From positions 1-42,138 of the forward strand of contig JACQVX010000088.1 in assembly GCA_016209495.1 (NCBI GenBank): 42,138 nt of DNA, given 5' to 3'. Position 1 is the stretch's first letter; every line of letters begins with the position of its first letter. Positions 1 to 9,485 of the stretch are shown here, one piece after another. The translations under genes and the position numbers were made by a program. Under the pieces are notes generated by a model, which did not search any database, was not told the origin of the DNA, and was given only the letters and a program-made list of their open reading frames with translations. The stretch comes from Planctomycetota bacterium. GTDB taxonomy: Bacteria > Planctomycetota > JACQVX01.

Positions 1-2
1 AC

Positions 3-167
3 GACACGGTGGAGGGCCTCGCGGAGGCCTTCGTGGGGCTGGCCCGGGACCGGGAGGCGGCCCGGCGCATGGGCGGCGCGGGGCTGGCGACGGCCCGCGC
101 CCGGTTCGGCCTGGAGACCCAGGCCGAGGCGGTGGAGGCGCTCTACCGGGAGGTCCTGGGTGGTTGA
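3..167 (+). CDS. C-terminal fragment of a glycosyltransferase (GT4/group 1-like tail), truncated by window start
   Basis: Open frame DTVEGLAEAFVGLARDREAARRMGGAGLATARARFGLETQAEAVEALYREVLGG*, a typical GT1-family C-terminus; overlaps next start GTG at 160. Confidence 0.6.
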   Translation, partial: DTVEGLAEAFVGLARDREAARRMGGAGLATARARFGLETQAEAVEALYREVLGG

Positions 168-1002
168 GGCGAGGCCGGACTGCGCCGTCGTGGTGGTGAG
201 CCATCGCTCGAGCGCCACGCTGGCGGCCTGCCTGGGGTCCGTGGGGGACCGCCCCCTGGTGGTGGTGGACAGCGCCTCGAGGGACGGGAGCGCCCAGGTC
301 GCCCGGCGAGCGCGGCCCGACGCCCTGGTCCTGGAGCTCGCGACGAACGAGGGCTACGCCCGGGCGGCCAACCTGGGGGTGCGCGCCGCCCCGGCCACGG
401 GGGCCGTCCTCCTCCTGAACCCGGACGCCGTCCTCCTGGAGGGGGCCCTGGACGCCATGCTCGCGGCCCTGGCTCGCCGGGACGACGCCGGGGTGGTGGG
501 CCCCGCCTACCTCTCCCCCCTCGGGCGGCCGCTCCTCGCCTGGGGCGAGTTCCCCACCCCCAGCCGGGTCCTGGCCCGGACCCTCCGGGTCCACCGCCGG
601 CCGGCGCCGGCCCGCCACGCGCGCCGGGTGGACCACGTCACCGGGGCGGCCCTGCTCGTGCGGCGGAGGTGCCTCGATGCCCTGGGAGGTCTGGACGAGG
701 GCTACTTCCTCTACTTCGAGGAGACGGACCTCTGTCGCCGGGCCGCCACCGCCGGGTGGGAGGTCTGGCACGAACCCCTGGCCCGCGTGGTCCACGCCGT
801 GGGCGCCTCGTCGAGCGACGAGACCGCGCGGCGGCGCCGGTTCGCCGAGGGCCAGGCCCGCTACCTCCGGAGGCACCATGGCGGGGCGGGCCTGGACGCC
901 CTGCGGGCGCTCTGGCGGCTCCGGGAGCTGCGCTACCGTCTCCAGGGCCGGGAGGCGAAGCGCCTGGCGGCCCGGGCCACCCTTGCGGGACTCGCCGGAT
1001 GA
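160..1002 (+). CDS. Glycosyltransferase family 2 (rhamnosyltransferase-like)
   Basis: VVVVSHRSSATLAACLGS, NEGYARAANLGVRAA, LLLNPDAVL, GYFLYFEETDLCRRA: GT2 motifs; GTG start. Confidence 0.85.
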   Translation: MVEARPDCAVVVVSHRSSATLAACLGSVGDRPLVVVDSASRDGSAQVARRARPDALVLELATNEGYARAANLGVRAAPATGAVLLLNPDAVLLEGALDAMLAALARRDDAGVVGPAYLSPLGRPLLAWGEFPTPSRVLARTLRVHRRPAPARHARRVDHVTGAALLVRRRCLDALGGLDEGYFLYFEETDLCRRAATAGWEVWHEPLARVVHAVGASSSDETARRRRFAEGQARYLRRHHGGAGLDALRALWRLRELRYRLQGREAKRLAARATLAGLAG

Positions 1003-2630
1003 CGCGGGTCTCGGTCCTCCTCCCCGCCTTCCACCACGCCCGCTTCCTCGACGAGGCCCTGCGCTCGGTCCTGGGCCAGACCCACCGGGAGCTGGAGCTC
1101 CTGGTCCTGGACGACGGCTCCACGGACGACACGGCGCGGGTCCTGGCGCGAGCCGCCTCGGACCCCCGGGTGCGCCTCTTCCGGCACCACTCCAACCTGG
1201 GGGTGAGCCGCAGCCTGAACGACCTCCTGGCCGAGGCCCGGGGCGAGTGGGTGGCCTTCCAGAACGCCGACGACGCCTGGTACCCGGGCCACCTGGAGGA
1301 CGCCCTGGCCCACCTGGAGGCCTCCAGGGCGGACCTCTCCTGGGCCCCGTGCGACCTCGTCGACGCGGCGGGGAGGCCCCACCCCGAGGCGTCCGCGCTC
1401 GCCCCGCGGCTCTGGGGGACGCGCCCCCGCGCGGCGGACGTCCACGGGGACCTCCTGGCGGGGAACTTCATCCCCTCCCACTCGGTGGTCCTCCGGGCCT
1501 CGGTCCTGCGGGCCGTGGGGCGCTTCGACGAGCGGCTGGAGCTGCTCCACGACTGGGACCTCTGGCTGCGCGTGGCGGCCGATCACACGGTGGCGCGCTC
1601 TGGGCGCGCGGCCGGCGTCTTCCGCTGGCACGGCGCGAACCGCTCCGCGCCGGGCGCGGCCAGCCGGGAGCACTACGCCCTGGAGCGCGCGGTGGTCTAC
1701 GGCCGGCAGTCGGGGCTCGGCGGCCCGCGCGGCGCGGAGGCTTGCCGGCGCTACGCCTCCGCCCTGCATCGCCTGGGCAACCGCCTGGACGGCCGGCTGG
1801 CCCACCCGGCGGTGCGGGCGGTCTACGCCGAGGCCTCCCGCGCCCGACCGGGCTCGCTGGAGCTTGCCCTGAAGAGGCGGCTCGCCGGGCGCCACGGTGA
1901 CCGGGACCCGGACCTGGAGGCGCTGCTCGCGCGCTACGGCTTCGGCGGGGGCGGGCCGCCCACCCTGACGGTCTGCGCCATCACGCGGGATCGGGACCGG
2001 GAGCTGGAGGGCTGGCTGGCCAACGTGCGGGACCTGGCCGACGAGGCCCTGGTGGTGGACGGGGCGGCCTCCGAGGCCACCCGCCGGCTCTGCGAGGAGG
2101 CCGGGGCCCGCTACCTGGAGCGACCCTGGCCGCGCAACTACGCCGTCCAGAAGAACGCGGCCCTGGCCGCGGCCCGGACGGACTGGGTCCTCTTCCTGGA
2201 CACCGACGAGCGGGTGGGGGACCGCCTTCGCGCGCGGTTGCCACGGCTCCTCGCGGCCGGCGGGGTGGACTGCTGGCGGCTCCCCATGTACTGGGTCGCC
2301 TCCCTGGACCCCCTGGACCACGTGGTGACCCGCAAGCACTACCCCTGCCGGGTCCCGCGCCTCTTCCGCCGCACGCCGCGGCTCCACTACGACGAGCGGC
2401 TGGCGGTCCACGAGCGGGTCCCCCGCCCGGTGCGGGGGCGCATGCGGCGGCTGCGCGGGGCGCACCTCTTCCACCTGGCCTTCGTCCTCCACGACGAGGC
2501 GGCCCTGGCGCGGAAGGCCGCAGGCTACGCCGAGCTGGCCCCCGGGAGCGCCGCCACCACGGCGCGCTACTACCGGTGGCGGGAGGTCCCCCACCGGGTG
2601 CGCCGCTGCCGGGAAGGCTTCCGGGGCTAG
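999..2630 (+). CDS. Tandem two-domain GT2 glycosyltransferase (N-terminal GT2 plus C-terminal WaaE/KdtX-like GT2)
   Basis: ATG at 999 overlaps previous TGA. First domain VSVLLPAFHHARFLDEALRSVLGQ...DDGSTDDT; second LTVCAITRDRDRELEGWL...NYAVQKNAALAAARTDWVLFLDTDERV. Confidence 0.8.
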   Translation: MTRVSVLLPAFHHARFLDEALRSVLGQTHRELELLVLDDGSTDDTARVLARAASDPRVRLFRHHSNLGVSRSLNDLLAEARGEWVAFQNADDAWYPGHLEDALAHLEASRADLSWAPCDLVDAAGRPHPEASALAPRLWGTRPRAADVHGDLLAGNFIPSHSVVLRASVLRAVGRFDERLELLHDWDLWLRVAADHTVARSGRAAGVFRWHGANRSAPGAASREHYALERAVVYGRQSGLGGPRGAEACRRYASALHRLGNRLDGRLAHPAVRAVYAEASRARPGSLELALKRRLAGRHGDRDPDLEALLARYGFGGGGPPTLTVCAITRDRDRELEGWLANVRDLADEALVVDGAASEATRRLCEEAGARYLERPWPRNYAVQKNAALAAARTDWVLFLDTDERVGDRLRARLPRLLAAGGVDCWRLPMYWVASLDPLDHVVTRKHYPCRVPRLFRRTPRLHYDERLAVHERVPRPVRGRMRRLRGAHLFHLAFVLHDEAALARKAAGYAELAPGSAATTARYYRWREVPHRVRRCREGFRG

Positions 2631-2651
2631 ACCCTGGGGCCCTCGCCCCCC

Positions 2652-3692
2652 ATGGACGTCTTCCTCTCGGCCCCGGGTTTCGAGGAGGCCCTGATCCGCG
2701 AGCTGGGGGGCGCCGCGCGCGTGGCCTGCCGCGGTGTGGTGATCGCCGAGGGACCCTCGCGGGACCTGGCCCGGACGGACCCCGTCTTCGCGCGCCAGGT
2801 CCTGCCCGGGGCCGAGGCCCTGGAGGCGCCCTCCATCGCCCGCATGGCGCACGCGGCGGTGGACTGGGTCCTCCCCCGGGTCGAGGCCGGGGAGGGACCG
2901 TGGCGCTTCGAGACCCTGCTCCCGGACGAGCCCGAGGACCCGCACCTCCCCGGGGAGCTGTCCCGCCGCGCCGCCCTGGCCCACGGGGCCTTCCTGGCGG
3001 CCCTGAAGGCGCGCCGCCGCCGGACCTGGCGCCGGCTGGACACCGCGGGAGCCCCCGGGACGCCGCGGGTCCAGGCCCTCTGGGTGTCCCGGGGGCGCTG
3101 CTACCTGAGCCACGCGCGGCCGGCCCTCCTGGACGGAGGCTCCTGGTGGCCGTCCCCCTTCCCGGCGGGCCGCCCGGAGGTGGCCGAGGACCGAGCGGCC
3201 CCCTCCCGCGCATACCGGAAGCTCGTGGAGGCCCTGGCCTGGCTGGGGCGCGCCCCCCTCCCCGGCGAGCGCTGCGTGGACCTGGGGGCCGCGCCCGGCG
3301 GCTGGACCCACGTGGCCCTGCGCCTGGGGGCGAGGGTCGTGGCGGTGGACCGCGCGGCCTTGGCCCCCGCCCTGGACGGTCACCCGCGGCTCACGCAGCT
3401 CCGGGGCGATGGCTTCCGCTACACCCCGGAGGACCCGCCGGTGGACTGGCTCCTCTCGGACCTCATCGCCTACCCGGCTCGCGGCCTGGCACTCCTGGCC
3501 CGGTGGGCCGGCGCGCGGTGGTTCCGCCGGACGGTCTTCCACCTGAAGTTCAAGGGCCGCGCGGACTACTCGACCGCCGCCGAGGCCATCCGGGTCCTGC
3601 GCGAGGCGGGCTACCCCCTGGCCCGGGCCAAGCACCTCTACCACGACCGGAACGAGGTCACCGTGCTCGGGGCGGAGTCGAGAGGCCCGTGA
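2652..3692 (+). CDS. rlmM: RlmM-like 23S rRNA 2'-O-ribose methyltransferase (FtsJ/RrmJ fold)
   Basis: CVDLGAAPGGWTHVALRLGARVVAVDRA, WLLSDLIAYP, FHLKFKG, HDRNEVTVLG (K-D-K-E type positions). Confidence 0.75.
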   Translation: MDVFLSAPGFEEALIRELGGAARVACRGVVIAEGPSRDLARTDPVFARQVLPGAEALEAPSIARMAHAAVDWVLPRVEAGEGPWRFETLLPDEPEDPHLPGELSRRAALAHGAFLAALKARRRRTWRRLDTAGAPGTPRVQALWVSRGRCYLSHARPALLDGGSWWPSPFPAGRPEVAEDRAAPSRAYRKLVEALAWLGRAPLPGERCVDLGAAPGGWTHVALRLGARVVAVDRAALAPALDGHPRLTQLRGDGFRYTPEDPPVDWLLSDLIAYPARGLALLARWAGARWFRRTVFHLKFKGRADYSTAAEAIRVLREAGYPLARAKHLYHDRNEVTVLGAESRGP

Positions 3693-4447
3693 GCCCGGGG
3701 CGCCGTCTCGCCGGACGGGTGAGCCTGGATCGGGCCCTCTCCAAGCTCGGCTGCGCCTCGCGCTCCCTCGCCCGCGCGTGGGTGCGCGCGGGCCGCGTCT
3801 CCGTGGCCGGCCGGGTGGTGCGCGACCCGGACCTGGAGGTGGTGCCCGGGCGCGCGAGGCTGGCCGTGGACGGCCGCCCGGTGGCCGCCGGGCCGCCCAT
3901 GGTGGTGGCGCTCCACAAGCCGCGGGGCACCCTGACCACGCGGCGCGACCCGGCCGCCCGGCGCACGGTCTATGACCTCCTGGACCCCTCGCTGCCCTGG
4001 CTCTTCCCGGTGGGCCGCCTGGACCGCGACACCTCGGGCCTGCTCCTGTTCACCAACGACACGCGCCTGGGCGAGGCCCTCACCGCCCCCGGCAGCGGCG
4101 TGGTCAAGGTCTACCGCGCGCGGGTCCGCGGGCGGCCCGGCCCCGAGGCCCTCGCGCGTCTCAGGGAGGGGATCCCCCTGGACGGGGTGCTGGCGCGGGC
4201 CCTCTCGGTCGAGGTGGTGCGCCCCGGGGCCCGGGCCACGAGGCTCGAGCTCGTCCTGGACCAGGGCCTGAACCGCCAGGTCCGCCGCATGTGCGCGGCG
4301 GTGGGCCACAAGGTCCTCGATCTCCGCCGCACGCGCATCGGTCCGCTCGCCCTGGAGGGCCTGGAGAGCGGGGCCTGGCGGGTCCTCTCCGGGGCCGAGG
4401 TGGCGTCCTTGACGCCCCACCGGCCCACGGCCATACTCCCGCCGTGA
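3689..4447 (+). CDS. RsuA/RluB/RluF-family pseudouridine synthase with S4 domain
   Basis: S4-like VSLDRALSKLGCASRSLARAWVRAGRVSVAGRVV, catalytic GRLDRDTSGLLLFTND, LDQGLNRQVRRMCAAVGHKVLDLRRTRIGPL; start GTG 3689 or 3719. Confidence 0.88.
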   Translation: MSPGRRLAGRVSLDRALSKLGCASRSLARAWVRAGRVSVAGRVVRDPDLEVVPGRARLAVDGRPVAAGPPMVVALHKPRGTLTTRRDPAARRTVYDLLDPSLPWLFPVGRLDRDTSGLLLFTNDTRLGEALTAPGSGVVKVYRARVRGRPGPEALARLREGIPLDGVLARALSVEVVRPGARATRLELVLDQGLNRQVRRMCAAVGHKVLDLRRTRIGPLALEGLESGAWRVLSGAEVASLTPHRPTAILPP

Positions 4448-5103
4448 TGGTCCGCCTCGCGGTCCCGGACGCCCCTTCCCAGCGGGCCGCCTACGACGCG
4501 CTCCACGCGGGCACCGACTGCACCGAGGGGGCGCGCCTCTATCGCTGGGTGCTGGGGCTCATGGGACCCCGCCGGGGGGACACGATCCTCGACGTGGCCT
4601 GCGGGCGGGGCGGTCTGGTCCTCGCCGCCCGCGCGGCGGGTCTGCAGGCCGTCGGGGTGGACGTCTCCGTGGTGGCCCTGCGGCGCGGCCCCCGGGGCGT
4701 GGGCGTCCTGGCCGACGGCGAGGCGCTGCCCTTCCCCACCGGGTCCTTCCGGCGCGTGGCCAACCTGGGCGGGCTGGAGCACTTCCTCGACCCCGCCCGT
4801 GGGGCCCGGGAGATGGCGCGGGTCGCGGCCCCCGGGGGGCGGGTCTGGGTCATGCTGCCCAACGCCTACTACTCGGGCGCCATCTGGACGGTGGTGCGGA
4901 CGGGCCGCGGGCCGGATCACCACCAGCCGGTGGACCGCTTCGCCACCTGCCAGGAGTGGCGCGACCTCCTGGAGGGCGCGGGCCTGCGGGTCCTGCGAGT
5001 CATCGCCTACAACAAGTTCAAGTGGTGGAAGCGCCTCCTCCCCTTCCACCTCGCCTGGCACTTCCTCTACGAGTGCGAGCCGTGCGGCCCCTCCGCGACC
5101 TGA
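4447..5103 (+). CDS. SAM-dependent class I methyltransferase
   Basis: ILDVACGRGGLVLAARAAGLQAVGVDVS, MARVAAPGGRVWVMLPN; ATG at 4447 overlaps previous TGA. Confidence 0.82.
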   Translation: MVRLAVPDAPSQRAAYDALHAGTDCTEGARLYRWVLGLMGPRRGDTILDVACGRGGLVLAARAAGLQAVGVDVSVVALRRGPRGVGVLADGEALPFPTGSFRRVANLGGLEHFLDPARGAREMARVAAPGGRVWVMLPNAYYSGAIWTVVRTGRGPDHHQPVDRFATCQEWRDLLEGAGLRVLRVIAYNKFKWWKRLLPFHLAWHFLYECEPCGPSAT

Positions 5104-5981
5104 AGCGGGCCCTGCGCCGTCCCTTCCGTCTCCGCCGCCTCCGGCGCGACCCGGTCCTGGAGGTGAGCCCCGAGGAGGCGGCGGCCCAGGGTGTCTCGGT
5201 CCTGCTGGCCACCTGGAACCGCGAGCGCTTCCTGCGCCGCGGGCTGACCTCGCTCCTGGCCACCGCGCGCCACCCGCGCATGGAGGTCATCGTCTGGGAC
5301 AACGCCAGCACCGACGGGACCGCGGCCTTCCTGGCGGGGCTCGCCGACCCGAGGCTCCGCACCGTGCGCGGCCCGGAGAACATCGGCATGAACGCCTACC
5401 GCGAGATGGGCCTCGTGGCCGCGGGGCCGCTCCTCGTCCACCTGGACGACGACGTGATCCACTTCCCCGAGGGCTGGCTCCTGGACCTGGCGCGGGCCTT
5501 CCTCCGGCTGCCGCGGGTGGGATACCTGGCGTGCGGGGTCGTCCAGGACGAGTGGACGGACGGCGGGAAGAACCCGGACCACCGCTACCTGCGGGTGGAG
5601 CACGCCCCGGACCTGGTGGTGGACTACGGGGCGGCGGGCCAGTGGTGCACCATGACCTCGCGGGAGGTCCACGACCGGATCGGGGGCTACCCGGCCCGCC
5701 CCGGGACCCGGTTCTACTGGGGCGACCGCGACTACCGCGACAGCCTGCGGCGCGCCGGCTACCGGAGCGGGGTCCTGGAGACGGTCCGGGTCTACCACGC
5801 CTGCGGACCCCACTGCAACGAGGCCTACGAGGAGCACTACCGCGGGAAGATGGCGCTCCTCCCCGAGGAGGGGCGCGTCCCCTTCCGCCCCCGCGGCGGC
5901 TTCTGGGAGGAGTTCGAGCGGCGCCATGGCACCGGCGGACTTAGTCAAGGCTCTGCTTGCATAAACCCGACGAGGCCCTAG
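5082..5981 (+). CDS. Glycosyltransferase family 2 (group A paralog)
   Basis: VSVLLATWNRERFLRRGLTSLL, VIVWDNASTDGTAAF, VHLDDDVIHFPEGWL, WCTMTSREVHDRIGGY; start codon uncertain (GTG 5073/5082). Confidence 0.82.
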   Translation: MRPLRDLKRALRRPFRLRRLRRDPVLEVSPEEAAAQGVSVLLATWNRERFLRRGLTSLLATARHPRMEVIVWDNASTDGTAAFLAGLADPRLRTVRGPENIGMNAYREMGLVAAGPLLVHLDDDVIHFPEGWLLDLARAFLRLPRVGYLACGVVQDEWTDGGKNPDHRYLRVEHAPDLVVDYGAAGQWCTMTSREVHDRIGGYPARPGTRFYWGDRDYRDSLRRAGYRSGVLETVRVYHACGPHCNEAYEEHYRGKMALLPEEGRVPFRPRGGFWEEFERRHGTGGLSQGSACINPTRP

Positions 5982-5984
5982 GAT
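5957..5984 (+). promoter_or_regulatory. Candidate sigma70-type promoter TTGCAT-N16-TAGGAT immediately before ATG 5992
   Basis: Boxes at 5957-5962 and 5979-5984; ATG only 7 bp downstream. Confidence 0.35.
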
Positions 5985-5991
5985 CCCCCCC

Positions 5992-7503
5992 ATGGCGCGC
6001 GTCGCCCTCGTCAACCCCCAGCTCACCACGAGCACCTGGAACGCCCCCCTGGACCGGGGGGCGGACAACGTCAGCATACGCCACGCCCTGGCCCAGCTCT
6101 CGGCCTGCCTCAAGCGCGCCGGGCACCAGGTGGTCCTCCTGGACCTTCGGCTCATGTCCGGCTGGGAGGAGTTCGAGGAGGCGGTGCGCCGCTCGGCCCC
6201 CGACGTCCTGGGCGTCACCGCCCACACCTGCGAGGCCGTCCCCTCCCTGGAGTGCCTCCGCCGCGCCCGGGCCGTGCGGCCGGGCCTCCGGACCGTGGCG
6301 GGGGGGATCCACCCCTCCATGTTCCCCGCCGAATACCTGGGCTCGGGGCTGGTCGACCACGTCCTCAAGGGCGAGGGGGAGGTCAGCTTCCCCCGGCTCT
6401 GCGAGGACCCCTCCCGCTTCGCCGCGGAATCCTGGGGCGAGACGCCGGTCCTGGACGAGCTACCCTACGAGGACCGCGAGCTCTGGCCCGACTTCGCCCG
6501 GAGGCTGAAGGTGCCCTGGTGGGGCAAGCACCTCCCCACGCCCATCATGGACTTCCTCGCCCAGAGGGGCTGCCCCTGGCAGTGCGCCTTCTGCTGCGGG
6601 CCCGGGGAACAGAACCTCTACACCAAGCCCAAGAAGGGGGACGAGACGCGGCGGCTCCCGGCGGTCCGCTCGCGCAGCCCCGACCACGTCCTGGGGGAGA
6701 TGGTCGAGCTCCATGGCCGGTATCCCTACCGGGGGGTCATCTTCCACGACGACCAGTTCCTCCTGAACCCGGAATGGGTGGACCGCTTCTGCGCGGCCAT
6801 GGAGCGCCACGGGATGGCCCAGCGAGGCATCAAGTTCTGGGCGGCCATCCGGGCCGACATGGTCTGCCGCTATCCGGACCGCCTGCGGCACCTCAAGGAG
6901 GTGGGGCTCCACATCCTCTCCATCGGGTTCGAGTCCTTCAGCGACCGGATGCTCCGTTGGATGAAGAAGGGGACCACCTGCGAGATCAATCTCCAGGCGG
7001 CGGAGACCTGCCGCAAGCTGGGGATCCAGATCTACGCGAACGTGATCCTCGGCACCCCCTACTCGGACGGGAAGTGGTACCCGGAGGACGACCTGGCCTC
7101 CCTGTGGGCCCTGGAGCGGGTGAATCCGGAGATCCGCTCCGTGTCCTTCTTCTCCCCCATCCCGGGCTCTCCCTTCTACGAGTGGTACGAGCGGGCCGGT
7201 CTGATGGTCCTGGACGGGGAGACCGACGGGCAGCGCTACCCGGACCGCGCGAAGATGAAGGGCGTGGACTACGACTTCCTCAACCGGATGCGGGGGAGCC
7301 CCACGTCCATGGAGTGGGGGATCCGGCCGGACCTCTGGAGCCTCCCGCACCGGCGCGCCAAGGGCCTCCTGCGCGAGGGCCACTCGGCCGAGGGCCGCAA
7401 GGCCCTGCGCACCGCAATGCGGTCGGCCGTCTCCGACCTGGGCGGCGACTTCTGGCGGCTGCGCCGATCCCTGAAGACCTACCTGCGCTCGCTGCTCCCC
7501 TGA
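5992..7503 (+). CDS. Radical SAM protein with N-terminal cobalamin-binding-like domain
   Basis: RGCPWQCAFCCGPGE (CX3CX2C), VAGGIHPSMFPAEYLG, KGEGEVSFPRLCE, DDQFLLNPEWVDRF, VGLHILSIGFESFSDRMLRWMKKGTT. Confidence 0.88.
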   Translation: MARVALVNPQLTTSTWNAPLDRGADNVSIRHALAQLSACLKRAGHQVVLLDLRLMSGWEEFEEAVRRSAPDVLGVTAHTCEAVPSLECLRRARAVRPGLRTVAGGIHPSMFPAEYLGSGLVDHVLKGEGEVSFPRLCEDPSRFAAESWGETPVLDELPYEDRELWPDFARRLKVPWWGKHLPTPIMDFLAQRGCPWQCAFCCGPGEQNLYTKPKKGDETRRLPAVRSRSPDHVLGEMVELHGRYPYRGVIFHDDQFLLNPEWVDRFCAAMERHGMAQRGIKFWAAIRADMVCRYPDRLRHLKEVGLHILSIGFESFSDRMLRWMKKGTTCEINLQAAETCRKLGIQIYANVILGTPYSDGKWYPEDDLASLWALERVNPEIRSVSFFSPIPGSPFYEWYERAGLMVLDGETDGQRYPDRAKMKGVDYDFLNRMRGSPTSMEWGIRPDLWSLPHRRAKGLLREGHSAEGRKALRTAMRSAVSDLGGDFWRLRRSLKTYLRSLLP

Positions 7504-8594
7504 GGCGGCCCGGAGGCGCACCCGGCCAGGGCGGCCAGGGCGGCCGAGGCGGCCAGCCGCCGCGCGGCCAGCAGGTTCCCCGCCTCGCTCCAGTGAGAGT
7601 CCAGCGGCTTGTAGAGCCGCTCGCCGGCCGCCGTCCGGCGGCGGCACTCCTCCAGGACGTCCACCCGCTCCAGGCCCAGCTCCTCGCAGATCCGCGCCAC
7701 GCGGCGCTGGGGCGAGTCCCAGTCGTAGCCGGCCGGGTCCATGTCGTAGCGCCGCAAGACCGCGACGCGCAGCGAGGCATCCACCTGGAACTCGTCGGGG
7801 ATCACCAGGACCACCACCGGCGCCGGGGTCACGAGGTCGCGGACCTCGGCCAGCTTCTCGCGGCTCACGCGCCAGCCGGCCTCCCAGGTCGCGGCGGCGC
7901 CCCCGGTGGCGCAGACCCCCATGCGCTTGCGCTCCAGCCTGTGATAGCCCCGCTCCAGCGCGGGCTCGCCGCCCAGGACCTCCCGGAGCCGCGAGGGGAG
8001 CCCCCGGAGGAGCCGGTAGAGGTGGGAGCGGTTGTAGAGCCGGCGGAGGGCGGAGCGGGCGCGCCTCGCGTCCTTCACCACCAGCTCCCCGTCCACGACG
8101 GTGTGGACCTCCTCGCCCGCGTTCTCCCAGGGGTCGTTGCCCACGAAGAAGCCCACGACCACCGCGTCCGGCGAGAGGCCCAGGCCGAACTTCCGGAGCC
8201 ATGCCGCCTCGTGGCGGGTCGAGTAGGCGGGGACGCCGGCGTTGAGCACGTCCACCCCGGGGCCCAGCTCGCGTGCGAGGGCGCGGGGGAAGGTGTCCTC
8301 CAGGGCGACGGCCCCGAAGGCGAAGGAGTCGCCGAGGACCAGGACGCGCCGTTCCCCGGCGAGGCGCGCCTGGGGGCGCTCCACGTCCCGCATCCCCTGG
8401 GCGTTGATGGCCACCCCGCCGTGGCGGTGGCCCGCGACGAGGACGTGGCCGCAGTCCGGGTCCGGCGCCATCATGGCCGCCCCCGTGTAGGCGGTGCGCT
8501 GGGGGGCCAGGGCCCGCACCAGGCCCTCGCCCAGGGCGAGGGCCACGAGAGTCGAGAGGGTCGCCGCCGTGCACCGCATCGCGCGTCGGGACAC
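7479..8594 (-). CDS. SGNH/GDSL hydrolase-family protein with N-terminal hydrophobic anchor/signal
   Basis: [11 protein letters not shown] (nucleophile block), [31 protein letters not shown] (DxxH-like block). Confidence 0.78.
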   Translation of the reverse strand: MSRRAMRCTAATLSTLVALALGEGLVRALAPQRTAYTGAAMMAPDPDCGHVLVAGHRHGGVAINAQGMRDVERPQARLAGERRVLVLGDSFAFGAVALEDTFPRALARELGPGVDVLNAGVPAYSTRHEAAWLRKFGLGLSPDAVVVGFFVGNDPWENAGEEVHTVVDGELVVKDARRARSALRRLYNRSHLYRLLRGLPSRLREVLGGEPALERGYHRLERKRMGVCATGGAAATWEAGWRVSREKLAEVRDLVTPAPVVVLVIPDEFQVDASLRVAVLRRYDMDPAGYDWDSPQRRVARICEELGLERVDVLEECRRRTAAGERLYKPLDSHWSEAGNLLAARRLAASAALAALAGCASGPPQGSSERR

Positions 8595-8642
8595 GGGGGA
8601 TATGGTCCCCCGGACGACCGGCGCGTCAAGCGGTCAGCCCGC

Positions 8643-8670
8643 TTGAACATCGGCCCCGCAGGGCTAGGAT
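8643..8670 (+). promoter_or_regulatory. Candidate sigma70-type promoter TTGAAC-N16-TAGGAT upstream of rfbF-like gene
   Basis: Boxes at 8643-8648 and 8665-8670; lies in the divergent intergenic region; SD-like aggagagg before ATG 8700. Confidence 0.4.
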
Positions 8671-8699
8671 AGGGCCCCCTTCCCCCAGGAGAGGCGCCG

Positions 8700-9485
8700 A
8701 TGAAGGTCGCGATCCTTTGCGGCGGCCGCGGGACGCGGCTGCGGGAGGAGACCGAGGTCCGGCCCAAGCCCCTGGTGACCATCGGCGGCCGGCCCATCCT
8801 CTGGCACATCATGCGCCACTACGCCCACCATGGGTTCAAGGACTTCGTCCTGTGCCTGGGCTACAAGGGCGAGATGATCAAGGAGTACTTCCTCAACTAC
8901 CAGTGCCTCGCCCGCGACTTCACCCTCGAGCTGGGCTCCGGGCGGCGCGAGTTCCACGGGCCGGACGAGGGGACCTCCGGCTGGCGCGTCACCTTCGCCG
9001 AGACGGGGCCGGATACGCCCACGGGGGGACGGGTCTGGCGCGCGGCGCGCTACCTGGACGGGGAGCGCTTCCTGCTCACCTACGGGGACGGCCTCTCGAA
9101 CGTGGACCTGGGCCGCCTGCTGGCCTTCCACCAGGCCCGCTCCCGGGTGGGGACCCTGACGGCCGTCCACCCCATGTCGCCCTTCGGGGTCATCGAGGTG
9201 GAGCAGGGCGCCGCGCGGAGCTTCAAGGAGAAGCCGCGCCTCCAGGGCCTGATCAACGGCGGCTTCTTCGTCTTCGAGCGGCGGTTCCTGGACTACCTGC
9301 GGGAGGACAGCGTCCTGGAGGAGGAGCCCCTGCGGCGGCTCTCGGCCGAGGGACAGCTCGCCGCCTACGAGCACGACGACTTCTGGGCCTGCATGGACAC
9401 CTACAAGGACGTGGAGCGGCTCCACCGCCTCTGGGACTCTGGCGACCGCCCCTGGAAGGTCTGGGGAGAGGGACCCACGCCTTGA
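8700..9485 (+). CDS. rfbF: Glucose-1-phosphate cytidylyltransferase-like nucleotidyltransferase
   Basis: [83 protein letters not shown]. Confidence 0.92.
   Translation: MKVAILCGGRGTRLREETEVRPKPLVTIGGRPILWHIMRHYAHHGFKDFVLCLGYKGEMIKEYFLNYQCLARDFTLELGSGRREFHGPDEGTSGWRVTFAETGPDTPTGGRVWRAARYLDGERFLLTYGDGLSNVDLGRLLAFHQARSRVGTLTAVHPMSPFGVIEVEQGAARSFKEKPRLQGLINGGFFVFERRFLDYLREDSVLEEEPLRRLSAEGQLAAYEHDDFWACMDTYKDVERLHRLWDSGDRPWKVWGEGPTP

Noticed and set aside
933-3644. 903-aa minus-strand ORF and similar long antisense ORFs (15685-18165, 14034-16499, 18797-20455)
   Set aside because: Compositionally biased shadow ORFs opposite well-supported glycosyltransferase and methyltransferase genes; no recognisable motifs.
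6252-8672. 806-aa + strand ORF spanning the radical SAM gene and opposite the SGNH gene
   Set aside because: Low-complexity shadow frame; the radical SAM frame (5992-7503) and minus-strand SGNH frame carry the conserved motifs.
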